Part shown: positions 25,535 to 34,736 of the stretch, piece by piece
Numbering within the stretch: position 1 is the first letter of the stretch
Layout of the letters: each line of letters begins with the position of its first letter
Assembly (NCBI RefSeq): GCF_020784725.1
Contig: NZ_JAJGTZ010000026.1
Coordinates: 1 to 64,000 of the forward strand
From: Limosilactobacillus reuteri
GTDB taxonomy: Bacteria; Bacillota; Bacilli; Lactobacillales; Lactobacillaceae
Direction: 5' to 3'
DNA length: 64,000 nucleotides
Translations under genes and position numbers: made by a program
The notes under the pieces: generated by a model
Databases searched by the model: none
Told to the model about the DNA's origin: nothing
What the model saw: only the letters and a program-made list of their open reading frames with translations

Positions 25535-27042
25535 TATTTCATCCCTCCTTTATCAGCTGAGTTTGCTATCTCCTCACTATCCAGCCGAATGTGAATTCCA
25601 TTACCATTTGTAACAAAGAATGTGAGGAATAAACCGATGAGTGAGAAGGCGATTGCAAACCAGAACGCTGCATGATAACCCATCAAAGTAGCATCAAACA
25701 TCTTTGCCTTATATTGCAAAGGAGATTGAGTAAGTAATGAATGAGCAGGGCGATTGCTATTGGTAATATTTGTCAAAACAGAGATCATGATTGCTGTTCC
25801 CACAGAAGTAGCAACTTGACGAATGGTGTTGTTAACAGCTGTACCGTGCGAGATTAAATTGTAAGGAAGAGAATTCATTCCCGCCGTAGTAACTGGCATC
25901 ATTACCATCGAAATACCAAACATCCGGACTGCATATAAGAAGACAATATAAATAGTTGGGGTATCACGAGTAATAAAGGCAAAAGGAATTGTTCCAACAG
26001 TTAAGATAAACATTCCTGTAAAGGCTAAGCGCTTAGCACCGTGACGGTCAAATAAGTTCCCAGTAATTGGACTCATAATTCCCATAAAAAGGGCCCCAAA
26101 TAAAAGGGTAAGACCTGAATGGAAGGCAGACATTCCGTGAATAATTTGAAGGTAAAGAGGGATGACGAATTCCACCCCAACCATGGCCATCATTACAATT
26201 GAACTAAGGATAGTTGCGAGGGAGAATTCTTTGCTTTCAAAGACTTTGAATTCAAGGAATGGGTCGTCTAGCTTGTTTTGACGCATGATTAGAATTACAA
26301 CTAAAATCGCCCCAATGATAATGGTTGAAAGAACAACTGGATCGGACCAACCTTTATCACCGACGCTTGAGAATCCATAAAGCATGCTTCCAAATCCTAA
26401 TGTTGAAATAACAACAGAAAGCCAGTCAAGATGCGGCTTTTTGTTAGGGATAACATTCTTAACTGCAAAAAAACTAACAATGATGACTAAAGCAGTGATT
26501 GGGGCAATCATTCCGAAAAGCCACCGCCAGCTATAACTATCGATAACCCACCCAGATAGAGCAGGACCGATTGCTGGTGCTAATCCAATAACTAAGCCAT
26601 TCACTCCCATCGCAGCTCCACGCTTTTCAGGAGGATAAACAGTCAGCATGATATTCTGCATTAAGGGCATGTTGATCCCTACTCCGACTGCTTGAATAAG
26701 ACGACCAGCTAATAGAACGGCAAATGATGGAGCAATCCATGCTAGAATTGTCCCAACTTCAAAGGTTGACATAGCAATGATAAAAAGACTTTTAGTATTA
26801 AAACGACTGGTTAGGTAGGCACTGACGGGGATCATAATCCCATTAACCATTAAGAAACCGGTAGTTAACCACTGAACGGTGGCTGTACTAATATTAAAAG
26901 CATCCATTAATGCTGGAAAGGCTGTTGAAAGAATAGTTTGGTTTAAAATGGTACAAAAAGCTCCAATTAATAAGACAAAGATCATTAAGGAACGATTATA
27001 AGTTTGACCATTAATATCAACAGGTTGTGGCTCTTGATTCAC
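25534..27042 (-). CDS. DHA2 family MFS efflux transporter
   Basis: 502 residues from GTG 27042, AAAGGAGGA 8 bases upstream. About 14 hydrophobic segments; motif C-like GPALSGWIVDSYSWRWLFG and the first-segment FCTILNQTILSTAFPALMDAF are typical of EmrB/QacA pumps. It probably exports toxic organic compounds using the proton gradient. Transcribed divergently from a MerR regulator, from a promoter overlapped by a large palindrome (27092-27132), so it is likely repressed until an inducing drug is sensed. Confidence 0.92.
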   Translation of the reverse strand: MNQEPQPVDINGQTYNRSLMIFVLLIGAFCTILNQTILSTAFPALMDAFNISTATVQWLTTGFLMVNGIMIPVSAYLTSRFNTKSLFIIAMSTFEVGTILAWIAPSFAVLLAGRLIQAVGVGINMPLMQNIMLTVYPPEKRGAAMGVNGLVIGLAPAIGPALSGWVIDSYSWRWLFGMIAPITALVIIVSFFAVKNVIPNKKPHLDWLSVVISTLGFGSMLYGFSSVGDKGWSDPVVLSTIIIGAILVVILIMRQNKLDDPFLEFKVFESKEFSLATILSSIVMMAMVGVEFVIPLYLQIIHGMSAFHSGLTLLFGALFMGIMSPITGNLFDRHGAKRLAFTGMFILTVGTIPFAFITRDTPTIYIVFLYAVRMFGISMVMMPVTTAGMNSLPYNLISHGTAVNNTIRQVATSVGTAIMISVLTNITNSNRPAHSLLTQSPLQYKAKMFDATLMGYHAAFWFAIAFSLIGLFLTFFVTNGNGIHIRLDSEEIANSADKGGMK

Positions 27043-27080
27043 TAATAGAATCCTCCTTTACATTTTTTACAATGTGAAAA

Positions 27081-27109
27081 ATAATAATACTATTTGATAT
27101 CTTTGTCAA
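27081..27109 (-). promoter_or_regulatory. Promoter of the MFS-DUF4811 operon
   Basis: On the minus strand TTGACA (plus 27104-27109), 17-bp spacer, TATTAT (plus 27081-27086). The -35 lies inside the 41-bp palindrome. Confidence 0.8.
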
Positions 27110-27132
27110 ATAATTTGACAAAGATATCAAAT
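27092..27132. promoter_or_regulatory. 41-bp perfect palindrome, probable MerR operator
   Basis: Two 20-base arms that are exact complements around a single A at 27112; the right arm begins ATTTGACAAAGATATCAAA. It overlaps the -35 boxes of the MFS promoter (minus) and of the regulator's own candidate promoter (plus; TTGACA 27115-27120, 18-bp spacer, TAATTT). This is the expected place for the dimeric MerR protein encoded 40 bp downstream to act on both genes. Confidence 0.75.
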
Positions 27133-27172
27133 TTTTGGTAATTTATGATTAAAACATACACTTTGGAGGAAA

Positions 27173-27622
27173 ATGATGGATCCGCTTTCTGGAAGAATTA
27201 GAAAAATAATCGCTAGTAAACAATTAAAAATTAGTATGAGTGAAGTGGCACGTGTAACTGGTGTCTCTACTAGTCAATTAAGATACTGGGAGAAAAAAGG
27301 TTACATTAAATCTGAACAAGATGAGCAGAATAAAAATCACTATTTTAGTTTTCCAACAATTTTTCAAGTATTAACGATTAAAGTATTTTTGGAGCAAGGC
27401 TTTACTTTAGCAATGGCTGTAAAAAAGGAACGTAAACGGCGCGAACTTCATAAGATTTTTACCCGTTTTATTACGGACGGCATCAAAGAGGTAGAACAAA
27501 CTGGGGAAGATAGTGGAGAAGTTAGGTTGGGCCCATTAGCTGAGGATCTCACAAAAGAAGTATATGCAGTGATTGATGGTGATAAGACTCGTCTTCGTAT
27601 TCGGGATCGGAAAGAAAATTAA
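27173..27622 (+). CDS. MerR family transcriptional regulator
   Basis: 149 residues, TTGGAGG upstream of two adjacent ATG codons (27173 or 27176). N-terminal MerR helix-turn-helix: MSEVARVTGVSTSQLRYWEKKGYI (about 20-43, motif split by Ser/Thr residues), then a HYFSFPTIFQVL segment. The C-terminal part (about 95-149) is short with no cysteines, so it senses an organic ligand rather than a metal through Cys. Divergent from the MFS pump, which it should control through the 41-bp palindrome. Confidence 0.88.
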   Translation: MMDPLSGRIRKIIASKQLKISMSEVARVTGVSTSQLRYWEKKGYIKSEQDEQNKNHYFSFPTIFQVLTIKVFLEQGFTLAMAVKKERKRRELHKIFTRFITDGIKEVEQTGEDSGEVRLGPLAEDLTKEVYAVIDGDKTRLRIRDRKEN

Positions 27623-27700
27623 CGGATAATAAACTTTGTGTTAAGGTTAAAATGTAGAGGATAATCAAAGTAAATTAATTTGAGAAAGGAAGAATACTAA

Positions 27701-28048
27701 TTGGCTACAACAGGTTTAAGTTATAGTGAGTTAAGCGACGATGCTAAAGAAGTTGCCCTTAATTCCTTTATTAATTTTTATGTTGATCAATATCGTAGGG
27801 GTAGTTTAGAGATCCTTAGCTCACAAGTATCTAATGAACTAATGGCTACAATTAATCAAATCTTGCGCGATAATGCTTTTATGGGTCATCAAGAATTAGT
27901 TAATGTAAGCACGCGGCTAAGTAAGCCAGCTTATCAAAAAATTTTAACCGCATTGACTAATGTTAAATTTCATGAAGATGGGGAACCGGTTGTTGATTGG
28001 ATGAAGGCTTGGGAACAAAAAGAGGAACAGTTACCAGAAGAAGATTAG
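27701..28048 (+). CDS. Small hypothetical protein
   Basis: 115 residues from TTG 27701 with AAAGGAAG upstream. Acidic, helical, no signal peptide or membrane segment; the end is Glu/Asp rich (KEEQLPEED). It begins ATTGLSYSELSDDAKEVAL. I do not recognise the family. It follows the MerR gene by 78 bp and is closed by its own terminator, so it may be transcribed separately or with merR. Confidence 0.65.
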   Translation: MATTGLSYSELSDDAKEVALNSFINFYVDQYRRGSLEILSSQVSNELMATINQILRDNAFMGHQELVNVSTRLSKPAYQKILTALTNVKFHEDGEPVVDWMKAWEQKEEQLPEED

Positions 28049-28080
28049 GCAAATAACTAGTGGAAAAGCCCTTATTAATA

Positions 28081-28126
28081 AGGAAGGTGGAGTAAAGATA
28101 TATACTTTCTCCCACCTTCTTTTTTA
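28081..28126 (+). terminator. Terminator before the RNase J gene
   Basis: GAAGGTGG (28083-28090) pairs with CCACCTTC (28112-28119), followed by TTTTTT. Confidence 0.85.
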
Positions 28127-28330
28127 ATCAAAGAATTAGGCAATTACTACCTTCAATTTTGTAGATGTGGTAAAATAATAGTTAGTTTTACGTACGGATT
28201 AAATAATTAAGATTAAGTGCCAATAATAAAATGAATATTAATAACCGACCTTGCCAAAACAAAGCGGTTCTTTTGGCTTACTTAAATTCCGTTAATTAAC
28301 ATGATAAAAATCTATAGAAGGAAAGGTATT

Positions 28331-30187
28331 ATGACAAAATTAAAGATTAAAAACAATGAAGTTGCCTTTTACGCCATGGGTGGTCTTGGTGAAATTGGTA
28401 AAAATATGTATTGTGTACAATTCCAAGATGAAATTATTGTTATTGATTGTGGGGTTTTATTCCCCGAAGATGAATTACTAGGAGTAGATTACGTAATTCA
28501 AAATTATGATTACCTAATTGAAAATAAAGATAAGATTAAGGGAATCTTTATCACACACGGTCACGAAGACCACATTGGAGGCTTACCATTCTTCTTGCAA
28601 AAGGTCAACGCACCTATTTATGCAGGACCCTTTGCCATGTCATTGATTAAGGGTAAGTTAGAAGAAAAACACTTGCTAAGAAATGCCGAATTGCATGAAA
28701 TTAATGAATTCGATGAAGTTCACTTTAAAAAGCTATGGGTTAGTTTCTTCAGAACAACCCACTCAATCCCTGATACACTGGGTGTGGCTGTTCATACTCC
28801 TCAAGGAACAATTGTCCAGACTGGTGACTTTAAGTTTGATTTAACACCAGTTGGTAATTTACCAGGTCCTAATCTTCAACAGATGGCTAAGTTAGGGGAT
28901 GATGGAGTTCTCCTCCTAACATCAGATAGTACAAACGCTGAACGACCAGAATTTACAAAGTCTGAACGCTGGGTTGATATCCATATTCGCCGGATCTTTG
29001 AACGAATTAAGGGGCGCATTATCTTTGCTTCATTTGCATCTAACGTTTATCGATTACGTGAAGCATCTGATGCCGCGATTGCGCAAGGCCGAAAGATTGC
29101 GGTTTTTGGTCGCAGTATGGAAAATGCAATCACTGCTGGTCAAGAATTAGGTTACCTTAACATTCCTAAAGATTCACTTATTGACCAAAATGAAATTAAC
29201 AATTACCCACCAGAGAAAGTATTGATCATGTGTACTGGATCGCAGGGGGAACCAATGGCAGCCCTTAGTCGAATTGCTAATGGTACTCACCGCCAAATTA
29301 CTATTCAGCCAGAAGATACAGTTGTTTTCTCTAGTAACCCAATTCCAGGAAATACTACTAGTGTTAACGCCCTCATCAATAAGCTTGAAGAAAGCGAGGC
29401 TAATGTAATTCACGGGTATGTTAATAATATCCACACATCAGGACACGGTGGGCAAGTCGATGAAGAATTTATGCTACGGTTAATGAAACCTAAGTTCTTT
29501 GCTCCGGTTCACGGTGAATACCGAATGCAAAAAATTCACACTAAATTGGCTGAAATGACTGGTGTACCAAAGGAAAATAGCTTTGTCCTTGCAAATGGGG
29601 ATGTTTTAGCTCTTACAAAGGATTCTTGCCGAGTAGCGGACCATATTGATAGCGTTAGCGATGTTTATATTGATGGTCGTGATGCGGGAGATACAGTTGG
29701 GAACCCAGAAATTCGCGAACGGCGCTTACTTTCGGAAGAAGGAGTCGTAACAGCGATTGCGGTTGTTGACTTAAAGGATTACCAAATTGTTGCGGGACCT
29801 GATATTGTTTCTCGTGGCTTTGTTTATATGCATGAGTCACAAGAACTAATTAAGGCCGCCAATCATGAAGTATTCTGGGCAATACTCAATACATTTAAGA
29901 ATCACAAACACGTTGATCAACGAGTATTAAACCGGACAATTATCAGCCGTTTACAAAAATTACTCTATGATCGCACTGGTCGTCGTCCAGTGATTATTCC
30001 GATGGTGACAATTTTGAATGGTAATAATCGTTCCGAAAACCAACACTATCGTCGACCAAACAATAAAAATAATCAAACACATAAAAACGAACGACAAAAT
30101 AATCATTCCCACCGAAACTCTCAACAACATTCTAAAAAGAAGAATGGTAAAGAGAAGCAACCAGTTGCAACAGGAAACACAGAATAA
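28331..30187 (+). CDS. Ribonuclease J
   Basis: 618 residues from ATG 28331 (GAAAGG upstream; an earlier ATG lacks a ribosome site). Metallo-beta-lactamase core with the full zinc motif THGHEDHIGG (about residue 75), a beta-CASP domain with the SDSTNAERPEF segment, and the HTSGHGGQ segment. The intact His/Asp motif points to an active 5'-3' exo/endoribonuclease of J1 type rather than a degenerate J2. The last 60 residues are a low-complexity Asn/His/Lys/Gln tail likely to bind RNA or partners. Acts in mRNA decay and rRNA maturation. A GCCAAAA/TTTTGGC hairpin (28254-28278) lies in its leader. Confidence 0.92.
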   Translation: MTKLKIKNNEVAFYAMGGLGEIGKNMYCVQFQDEIIVIDCGVLFPEDELLGVDYVIQNYDYLIENKDKIKGIFITHGHEDHIGGLPFFLQKVNAPIYAGPFAMSLIKGKLEEKHLLRNAELHEINEFDEVHFKKLWVSFFRTTHSIPDTLGVAVHTPQGTIVQTGDFKFDLTPVGNLPGPNLQQMAKLGDDGVLLLTSDSTNAERPEFTKSERWVDIHIRRIFERIKGRIIFASFASNVYRLREASDAAIAQGRKIAVFGRSMENAITAGQELGYLNIPKDSLIDQNEINNYPPEKVLIMCTGSQGEPMAALSRIANGTHRQITIQPEDTVVFSSNPIPGNTTSVNALINKLEESEANVIHGYVNNIHTSGHGGQVDEEFMLRLMKPKFFAPVHGEYRMQKIHTKLAEMTGVPKENSFVLANGDVLALTKDSCRVADHIDSVSDVYIDGRDAGDTVGNPEIRERRLLSEEGVVTAIAVVDLKDYQIVAGPDIVSRGFVYMHESQELIKAANHEVFWAILNTFKNHKHVDQRVLNRTIISRLQKLLYDRTGRRPVIIPMVTILNGNNRSENQHYRRPNNKNNQTHKNERQNNHSHRNSQQHSKKKNGKEKQPVATGNTE

Positions 30188-30240
30188 ACCATAAAAGAAC
30201 TTGCAGTTTTTTTGCCTGCAGGTTCTTTTATGGTTTAAAC
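30186..30240 (+). terminator. Long terminator overlapping the RNase J stop
   Basis: A stem of about 21 bp: AAACCATAAAAGAAC with GTTCTTTTATGGTTT plus five inner pairs (TGCAG/CTGCA). The left arm starts inside the stop codon. Confidence 0.85.
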
Positions 30241-30334
30241 TAAAAAAAGAAGATTTGTTCTTAAAACTAAGGAGATTGTTTGGTATGATCATATTTAGCA
30301 ATTATTTTAGATTTCCCAGAGAGGATGAGGAAAA

Positions 30335-31522
30335 ATGACCGGAAACGATTATCTTAGGATCTGGTACCGGGTTCAAATTGGGGCGACCCTGGTCATTTTA
30401 GCAATGATGATGATTCGTAATTACGAATTTAATCGTCAGACCGTTGCATTAGCATTATTGATCATGGTTATTATTTTAGGAATTGGTTTAGTCTTTGAAC
30501 TCTTACCTAATGTATCCTTGTTAGTTAAAAAGCTGAATGCATGGCTACAAGTGATTACTCAGCCGATAATTTTAGTATTTGCTTGGGATGTAATGGTTCG
30601 AGAAATTATTGTTTTATTACATTTACCATCCCGGGGCGTTGTGACAATGATGATTTTTTATTACTTTATTATGTTTGCACCATTTGCAAGCGTAATTGGT
30701 GAACTCATGCATTGGAGCATTGAACGATTAATCTTTATTGCTTGGTTAGCTCTGGTGGTTTTTACGCCATTGATTGCCTTGCCAACAGACTTGATTGATA
30801 ATCACTTCTTATTATTAGCATTATCCACTGGTGCAGTTGGCGCAGTTGCCTTTTTTATTCTTACGACAACTGTCATGCGGACGTGGCACTTATCATGGCC
30901 AGGCTTAAAGCCACATTGGAGCGGTGATTTTAATTGGGGGATATTTGCTGGATTAGTTGTTGTTGATATTATCTTTATGGCTTTAAATACAGGAGAAATG
31001 CCAAATCTCCATCGTGCTAATTGGGATTTTACCTTTTCGGCATTTGAAGCTGCGGTAATGGAAGAGACTTTGTTCCGCTTTGCTATTCTGGGCATCTTAT
31101 TCTATGCTTGGCGTAATGTAAAACAACGACTTCCATTAGCATTAGCAACTAGCTCAATTTTATTTGGAATTGTTCACCTTACCAACTATGGTCCTCAAGA
31201 ATGGTCAATGACTGTTTTACAAGCAGTTAGCGCAGCGGGAATTGGATTATTTTTTGCAACTGTTTATGTTTACACTGGTCAATTATGGCTAGCAATGGTA
31301 ATGCACTTCCTATTAGATTGGACAGCATTTGTTGCTTCTGATTCAACATTGATGACTGGAAAAGTAACAGTTCAAGATTGGATTGGGACGGGAATTGAAT
31401 TAGTGGTATTTATTGGAATTGCCGTTTGGATGATGTTTGGACAACGACGTCAAGTGATGGAACGGCATGTTAATCGCTTAACCGGAGAGCACCAACGGTT
31501 TGACTTTATGATTCAGTATTAA
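30335..31522 (+). CDS. CPBP family intramembrane metalloprotease
   Basis: 395 residues, GAGGATGAGG upstream of ATG, about 9-10 hydrophobic segments. The CPBP (Abi) motifs are in order: MEETLFRFAILG (about 247), then GIVHLTNYG, then MVMHFLLDWT. These supply the catalytic Glu and metal-site His residues. Members process membrane or exported peptides, or protect producers from bacteriocins; no bacteriocin gene is nearby. It stands alone between terminators. Confidence 0.87.
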   Translation: MTGNDYLRIWYRVQIGATLVILAMMMIRNYEFNRQTVALALLIMVIILGIGLVFELLPNVSLLVKKLNAWLQVITQPIILVFAWDVMVREIIVLLHLPSRGVVTMMIFYYFIMFAPFASVIGELMHWSIERLIFIAWLALVVFTPLIALPTDLIDNHFLLLALSTGAVGAVAFFILTTTVMRTWHLSWPGLKPHWSGDFNWGIFAGLVVVDIIFMALNTGEMPNLHRANWDFTFSAFEAAVMEETLFRFAILGILFYAWRNVKQRLPLALATSSILFGIVHLTNYGPQEWSMTVLQAVSAAGIGLFFATVYVYTGQLWLAMVMHFLLDWTAFVASDSTLMTGKVTVQDWIGTGIELVVFIGIAVWMMFGQRRQVMERHVNRLTGEHQRFDFMIQY

Positions 31523-31565
31523 AAATGGCGAGATTAGAAAAATTTTCTAGTCTCGCCATTTTTAA
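31521..31565. terminator. Bidirectional terminator
   Basis: AAAAATGGCGAGA (31521-31533) pairs with TCTCGCCATTTTT (31551-31563), extended by TAGAAAA/TTTTCTA. Serves the protease gene and the convergent ABC operon. Confidence 0.92.
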
Positions 31566-31568
31566 TGC

Positions 31569-32222
31569 TTAGGCAATGTGTTTATGCAAATAACGTGCAA
31601 ACAATGATAATGAGTAGCAGACAATAAAGTATAGGACTGCTAAAGCAACGAACATTGGAATAATATAATTTGTATTTTGTCCATAGATGATCTGGGCGTG
31701 GTACATTAACTCTGGCAAGACAATAATTGTTGCTAGTGAAGTATCCTTAACCAATGAAATAAACTGGCTAACGAGGGCCGGCATCATATTCTTAATTGCT
31801 TGTGGTAAGACAATAATTCGTAAAGCTTGCCACTTGGTTAATCCATTAGCTAATGCTCCTTCTGTTTGACCATAATCAATCGAATTTATTCCTGAGCGAA
31901 CAATTTCGGCAACCATTGCCGATTCGAAAATTGAAAGCGCCATAATTGCAGCCGGAATAATTTCTGGTTTAATTCCGATATTCGGGAGACCAAAGTAGGT
32001 GAAGAAAATTATTAGCAGGAGGGGAAGGTTACGGATAATATCGATAATGAACCCAACAATTGCTGATAAGTATTTGATATTAGCGTAACGAATAATTCCG
32101 AGAAAAGTTCCCAAAATAAAGCTGATTATAATTGAAATTACGGAAACTTCAATTGTAATCCAAAGTCCTTCTAGGAGGAAACGGATATTAATCCATGAAT
32201 AAGCGTCAATAAAATTTTGCAT
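31569..32222 (-). CDS. Amino acid ABC transporter permease (second)
   Basis: 217 residues, GGAGGGATG upstream, about five hydrophobic segments. The EAA loop is EGALANGLTKWQALRIIVLPQAI, the mark of polar amino acid permeases (HisM/GlnP type). Last gene of a four-gene minus-strand operon (ATPase, binding protein, permease, permease). It should pair with the permease encoded 12 bp upstream to form the membrane channel. Confidence 0.93.
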   Translation of the reverse strand: MQNFIDAYSWINIRFLLEGLWITIEVSVISIIISFILGTFLGIIRYANIKYLSAIVGFIIDIIRNLPLLLIIFFTYFGLPNIGIKPEIIPAAIMALSIFESAMVAEIVRSGINSIDYGQTEGALANGLTKWQALRIIVLPQAIKNMMPALVSQFISLVKDTSLATIIVLPELMYHAQIIYGQNTNYIIPMFVALAVLYFIVCYSLSLFARYLHKHIA

Positions 32223-32234
32223 TGATCATCCCTC

Positions 32235-32873
32235 CTAGGCTAATTTCTTTTCAAGGTGTCGCATATAATAACTTAACGGAAGCGTAATGATGAGGTACAT
32301 GATACCGATAATGAAATAAGTGGGCATAGTTGCTAAGGTATCATTTGCAATTAGATTTCCCTGGTACATAAGATCAAAGCCAGCGACAAAGGCAAGAACT
32401 GATGAGTTTTTAACCAAGTTGATAAATTGATTGCCAAGTGGCGGAATAACAACGCGAAATGCTTGTGGTAAAACAATGTAGCGCATCGTTTGCCCATAAG
32501 TAAGTCCATTGGCAAGGGCTCCTTCCATTTGACCAGGATCAATTGAATTAATTCCAGCACGCACAGTCTCAGCAATAAATGCGGACGTATAAAGAGTTAA
32601 GCCGATTGTTCCCGCAGTAAATCCATTAATTTTCACTACATACATTGGGATGATCAGGAAAAAAGCCATTGTAATTACCAATAATGGGATATTACGAAAG
32701 ACCTCCACATAGACATGACCGATGATTTTTAAAACCCGATGCTGCGAAATCTCGAGAAGGGCAAAAAAGGTTCCAATAATAAGGCTCCCGATTAGTGCAA
32801 TAAGGCTACATAGAATAGTATTCCAGAGGCCGGTTAAAAGGGGATGCCACTCATTTATAATTAAATTTAACAT
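32235..32873 (-). CDS. Amino acid ABC transporter permease (first)
   Basis: 212 residues, about five hydrophobic segments. EAA loop EGALANGLTYGQTMRYIVLPQAF. Its ATG overlaps the stop of the binding-protein gene by one base (TAATG), so translation is coupled. The gene order of ATPase, binding protein and two permeases matches the gluABCD-type glutamate/glutamine importer. Confidence 0.93.
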   Translation of the reverse strand: MLNLIINEWHPLLTGLWNTILCSLIALIGSLIIGTFFALLEISQHRVLKIIGHVYVEVFRNIPLLVITMAFFLIIPMYVVKINGFTAGTIGLTLYTSAFIAETVRAGINSIDPGQMEGALANGLTYGQTMRYIVLPQAFRVVIPPLGNQFINLVKNSSVLAFVAGFDLMYQGNLIANDTLATMPTYFIIGIMYLIITLPLSYYMRHLEKKLA

Positions 32874-33703
32874 TAGCGCTTCATCTCCTGATAATTAAAT
32901 CCTTTAACATTGCCAAACCATTTAAGAAGAAGACGGTTGTAGGTTCCATCCTTTTCAACTTCTCTTAACGCCCAGTTTAATTTGTTGCGAAAACGCGTTT
33001 GATTTTTGTTAACGGCGATTCCATAAGGTTCTTTGGTAAAGTTACCGCCAACAACTTCATAGCCTGGGTTTTCAGCTGCCATCCCATAGAGAATCCCATT
33101 ATCAGTGGTAAGGGCATCCCCCTGTTTAGATTTAAGGGCCGTCATCGCTTGAGCATAGTCAGATAATTGAAGGACGCGGGCTTTAGGAGCAAACTTCGCA
33201 ACGTTTTTAACTGAATTTGATCCAGAAACCCCAAGAATTACAGCGCCTCGTCGATTTAAATCGCTGATGTTTTTGATTGGACTTCCCTTCTTAACTAGGA
33301 GAGATTGACCAGCATCAAAGTAAGAATGGGTAAAATCAACTTGCTTTTCTCGCTCAGGAGTGATCGTCATGGTTGCCATAATCGCATCAATATTACCATT
33401 TTTTAATAGGGGCACCCGGGTTCCGCTAGTTACAGGAACAAAAATTGGTTTTCCTTGTGGACCTAGAATTTTTTTGGTAAGAGCTGTTGCGAGGTCAATT
33501 TCAAATCCTTCTAGTTTTCCTGTCCGGATATTTTCCAGCCCAAATAGGCGGGTATCTGCTTTAACTCCCCAAGTAATTCGTTGACTACGCATATCTTCAG
33601 TCAGGACATCTTTTTTTGCAATTGAGGTACCACAAGCAGAAAGGGTAAGGAGAGTAACAAAGAGGAGGGCGCTAAGAGTAACTAATCGCCAATACTTTTT
33701 CAT
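32873..33703 (-). CDS. Polar amino acid-binding lipoprotein of ABC importer
   Basis: 276 residues, GGAGG upstream. Signal peptide with lipobox LSAC (Cys about residue 24), so the mature protein is lipid-anchored on the outer face. SBP family 3 features: LEGFEIDLATALTKKI, ATMTITPEREKQVDFTHSYF, and EPYGIAVNKNQ. It delivers a polar amino acid, probably glutamate or glutamine, to the permeases. Substrate is inferred from gene order and not from a decisive residue. Confidence 0.92.
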   Translation of the reverse strand: MKKYWRLVTLSALLFVTLLTLSACGTSIAKKDVLTEDMRSQRITWGVKADTRLFGLENIRTGKLEGFEIDLATALTKKILGPQGKPIFVPVTSGTRVPLLKNGNIDAIMATMTITPEREKQVDFTHSYFDAGQSLLVKKGSPIKNISDLNRRGAVILGVSGSNSVKNVAKFAPKARVLQLSDYAQAMTALKSKQGDALTTDNGILYGMAAENPGYEVVGGNFTKEPYGIAVNKNQTRFRNKLNWALREVEKDGTYNRLLLKWFGNVKGFNYQEMKR

Positions 33704-33715
33704 TGTAATTCCTCC

Positions 33716-34456
33716 TTAGTGGCCACTGATCTTACTCATAAATTCGCGAGCACGCTCTGTAGAAGGCTGATCACCAAAGAATTTTTCGGTTGAATCGTCT
33801 TCTAAGATCCGACCATCTGCCATAAAAATAACCCGGTCAGCAACTGCCCGCGCAAAGCCCATTTCGTGGGTTACTACTAACATTGTCATGTTGGAGTTTT
33901 TAGCGATATCTTTCATAACGTCTAAAACATCATCAATCATTTCCGGATCGAGAGCACTTGTTGGTTCATCAAATAGGAGGCATTTAGGCTTCATAGCCAG
34001 ACTGCGGGCAATCGCAATTCGTTGTTTTTGGCCTCCAGATAGCTGAGCAGGCATACTTTCAGCTTTATTTGCAAGCCCAACTTTATCAAGCAGTTTCATT
34101 GCTAACTCACGGTTCTCGTCTTCTGGGCGCTTTAATACGATTCGTGGTGCGAGCATGATGTTCTCGATAATACTTTTATTGTTATATAGGTTAAAGTGTT
34201 GAAAGACCATCCCGACATCTTTTCGAATTAAATTAACATTGGTTTTCTTATCTGCAAGGTCAAACCCGTTGACGATTAATTGACCATCTCTAATAGGATC
34301 TAATCCATTGATTGTTCGAATCAGACTACTTTTCCCCGAACCAGATGGCCCGATTAAAACAACCGTTTCGCCAGCATCAATTGTTAAATTAATATCTTTT
34401 AATGCATGGAAATTACCATAGTATTTTTGCACATTATGAAATTCAATCATTGACAT
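33716..34456 (-). CDS. Amino acid ABC transporter ATP-binding protein
   Basis: 246 residues. Walker A GPSGSGKSS (about 36-44), Q-loop MVFQHFNLYNN, signature LSGGQKQRIAIARSL, Walker B CLLFDEPTSALD, and switch His in VVTHEMGFA. The polar amino acid (GlnQ/HisP) subfamily. First gene of the operon; GGGGG about 9 bases upstream of ATG 34456; an alternative ATG lies two codons in. A 280-bp intergenic region separates it from the divergent uspA-type gene. Confidence 0.95.
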   Translation of the reverse strand: MSMIEFHNVQKYYGNFHALKDINLTIDAGETVVLIGPSGSGKSSLIRTINGLDPIRDGQLIVNGFDLADKKTNVNLIRKDVGMVFQHFNLYNNKSIIENIMLAPRIVLKRPEDENRELAMKLLDKVGLANKAESMPAQLSGGQKQRIAIARSLAMKPKCLLFDEPTSALDPEMIDDVLDVMKDIAKNSNMTMLVVTHEMGFARAVADRVIFMADGRILEDDSTEKFFGDQPSTERAREFMSKISGH

Positions 34457-34626
34457 GTGTAGCTAACCCCCATTTCATTTGTATTTATAATAAGCAGTAA
34501 ACATCCTTAATTATATATTTTGTTCTATACCCCGTCAAAAGCTGCATTGTGTAATTATTAATTTGCTAAAATAATTATAAAATTCTTTAATAAACCACTT
34601 TTATTTTAGGAAGACCGAAATAATTA

Positions 34627-34654
34627 TTTACAAAATTGAGATAAGTAGTAACAT
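34627..34654 (+). promoter_or_regulatory. Candidate promoter of the universal stress gene
   Basis: TTTACA (34627-34632), 16-bp spacer, TAACAT (34649-34654). Downstream leader carries a two-codon open frame (ATGACTTAA, 34669) and a TTAACGA/TCGTTAA inverted repeat (34674-34716 region). Confidence 0.5.
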
Positions 34655-34736
34655 AAGGAGTGAAGAATATGACTTAACGAAGAGGAGCGAGTAATGCTTC
34701 ATCGTTAAAGTGTAGAACATAGGGAGGAGAATACTA

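Noticed and set aside
27092-27132. Large palindrome as an attachment or replication site
   Set aside because: Its position over two divergent promoters next to a MerR gene explains it better as an operator.
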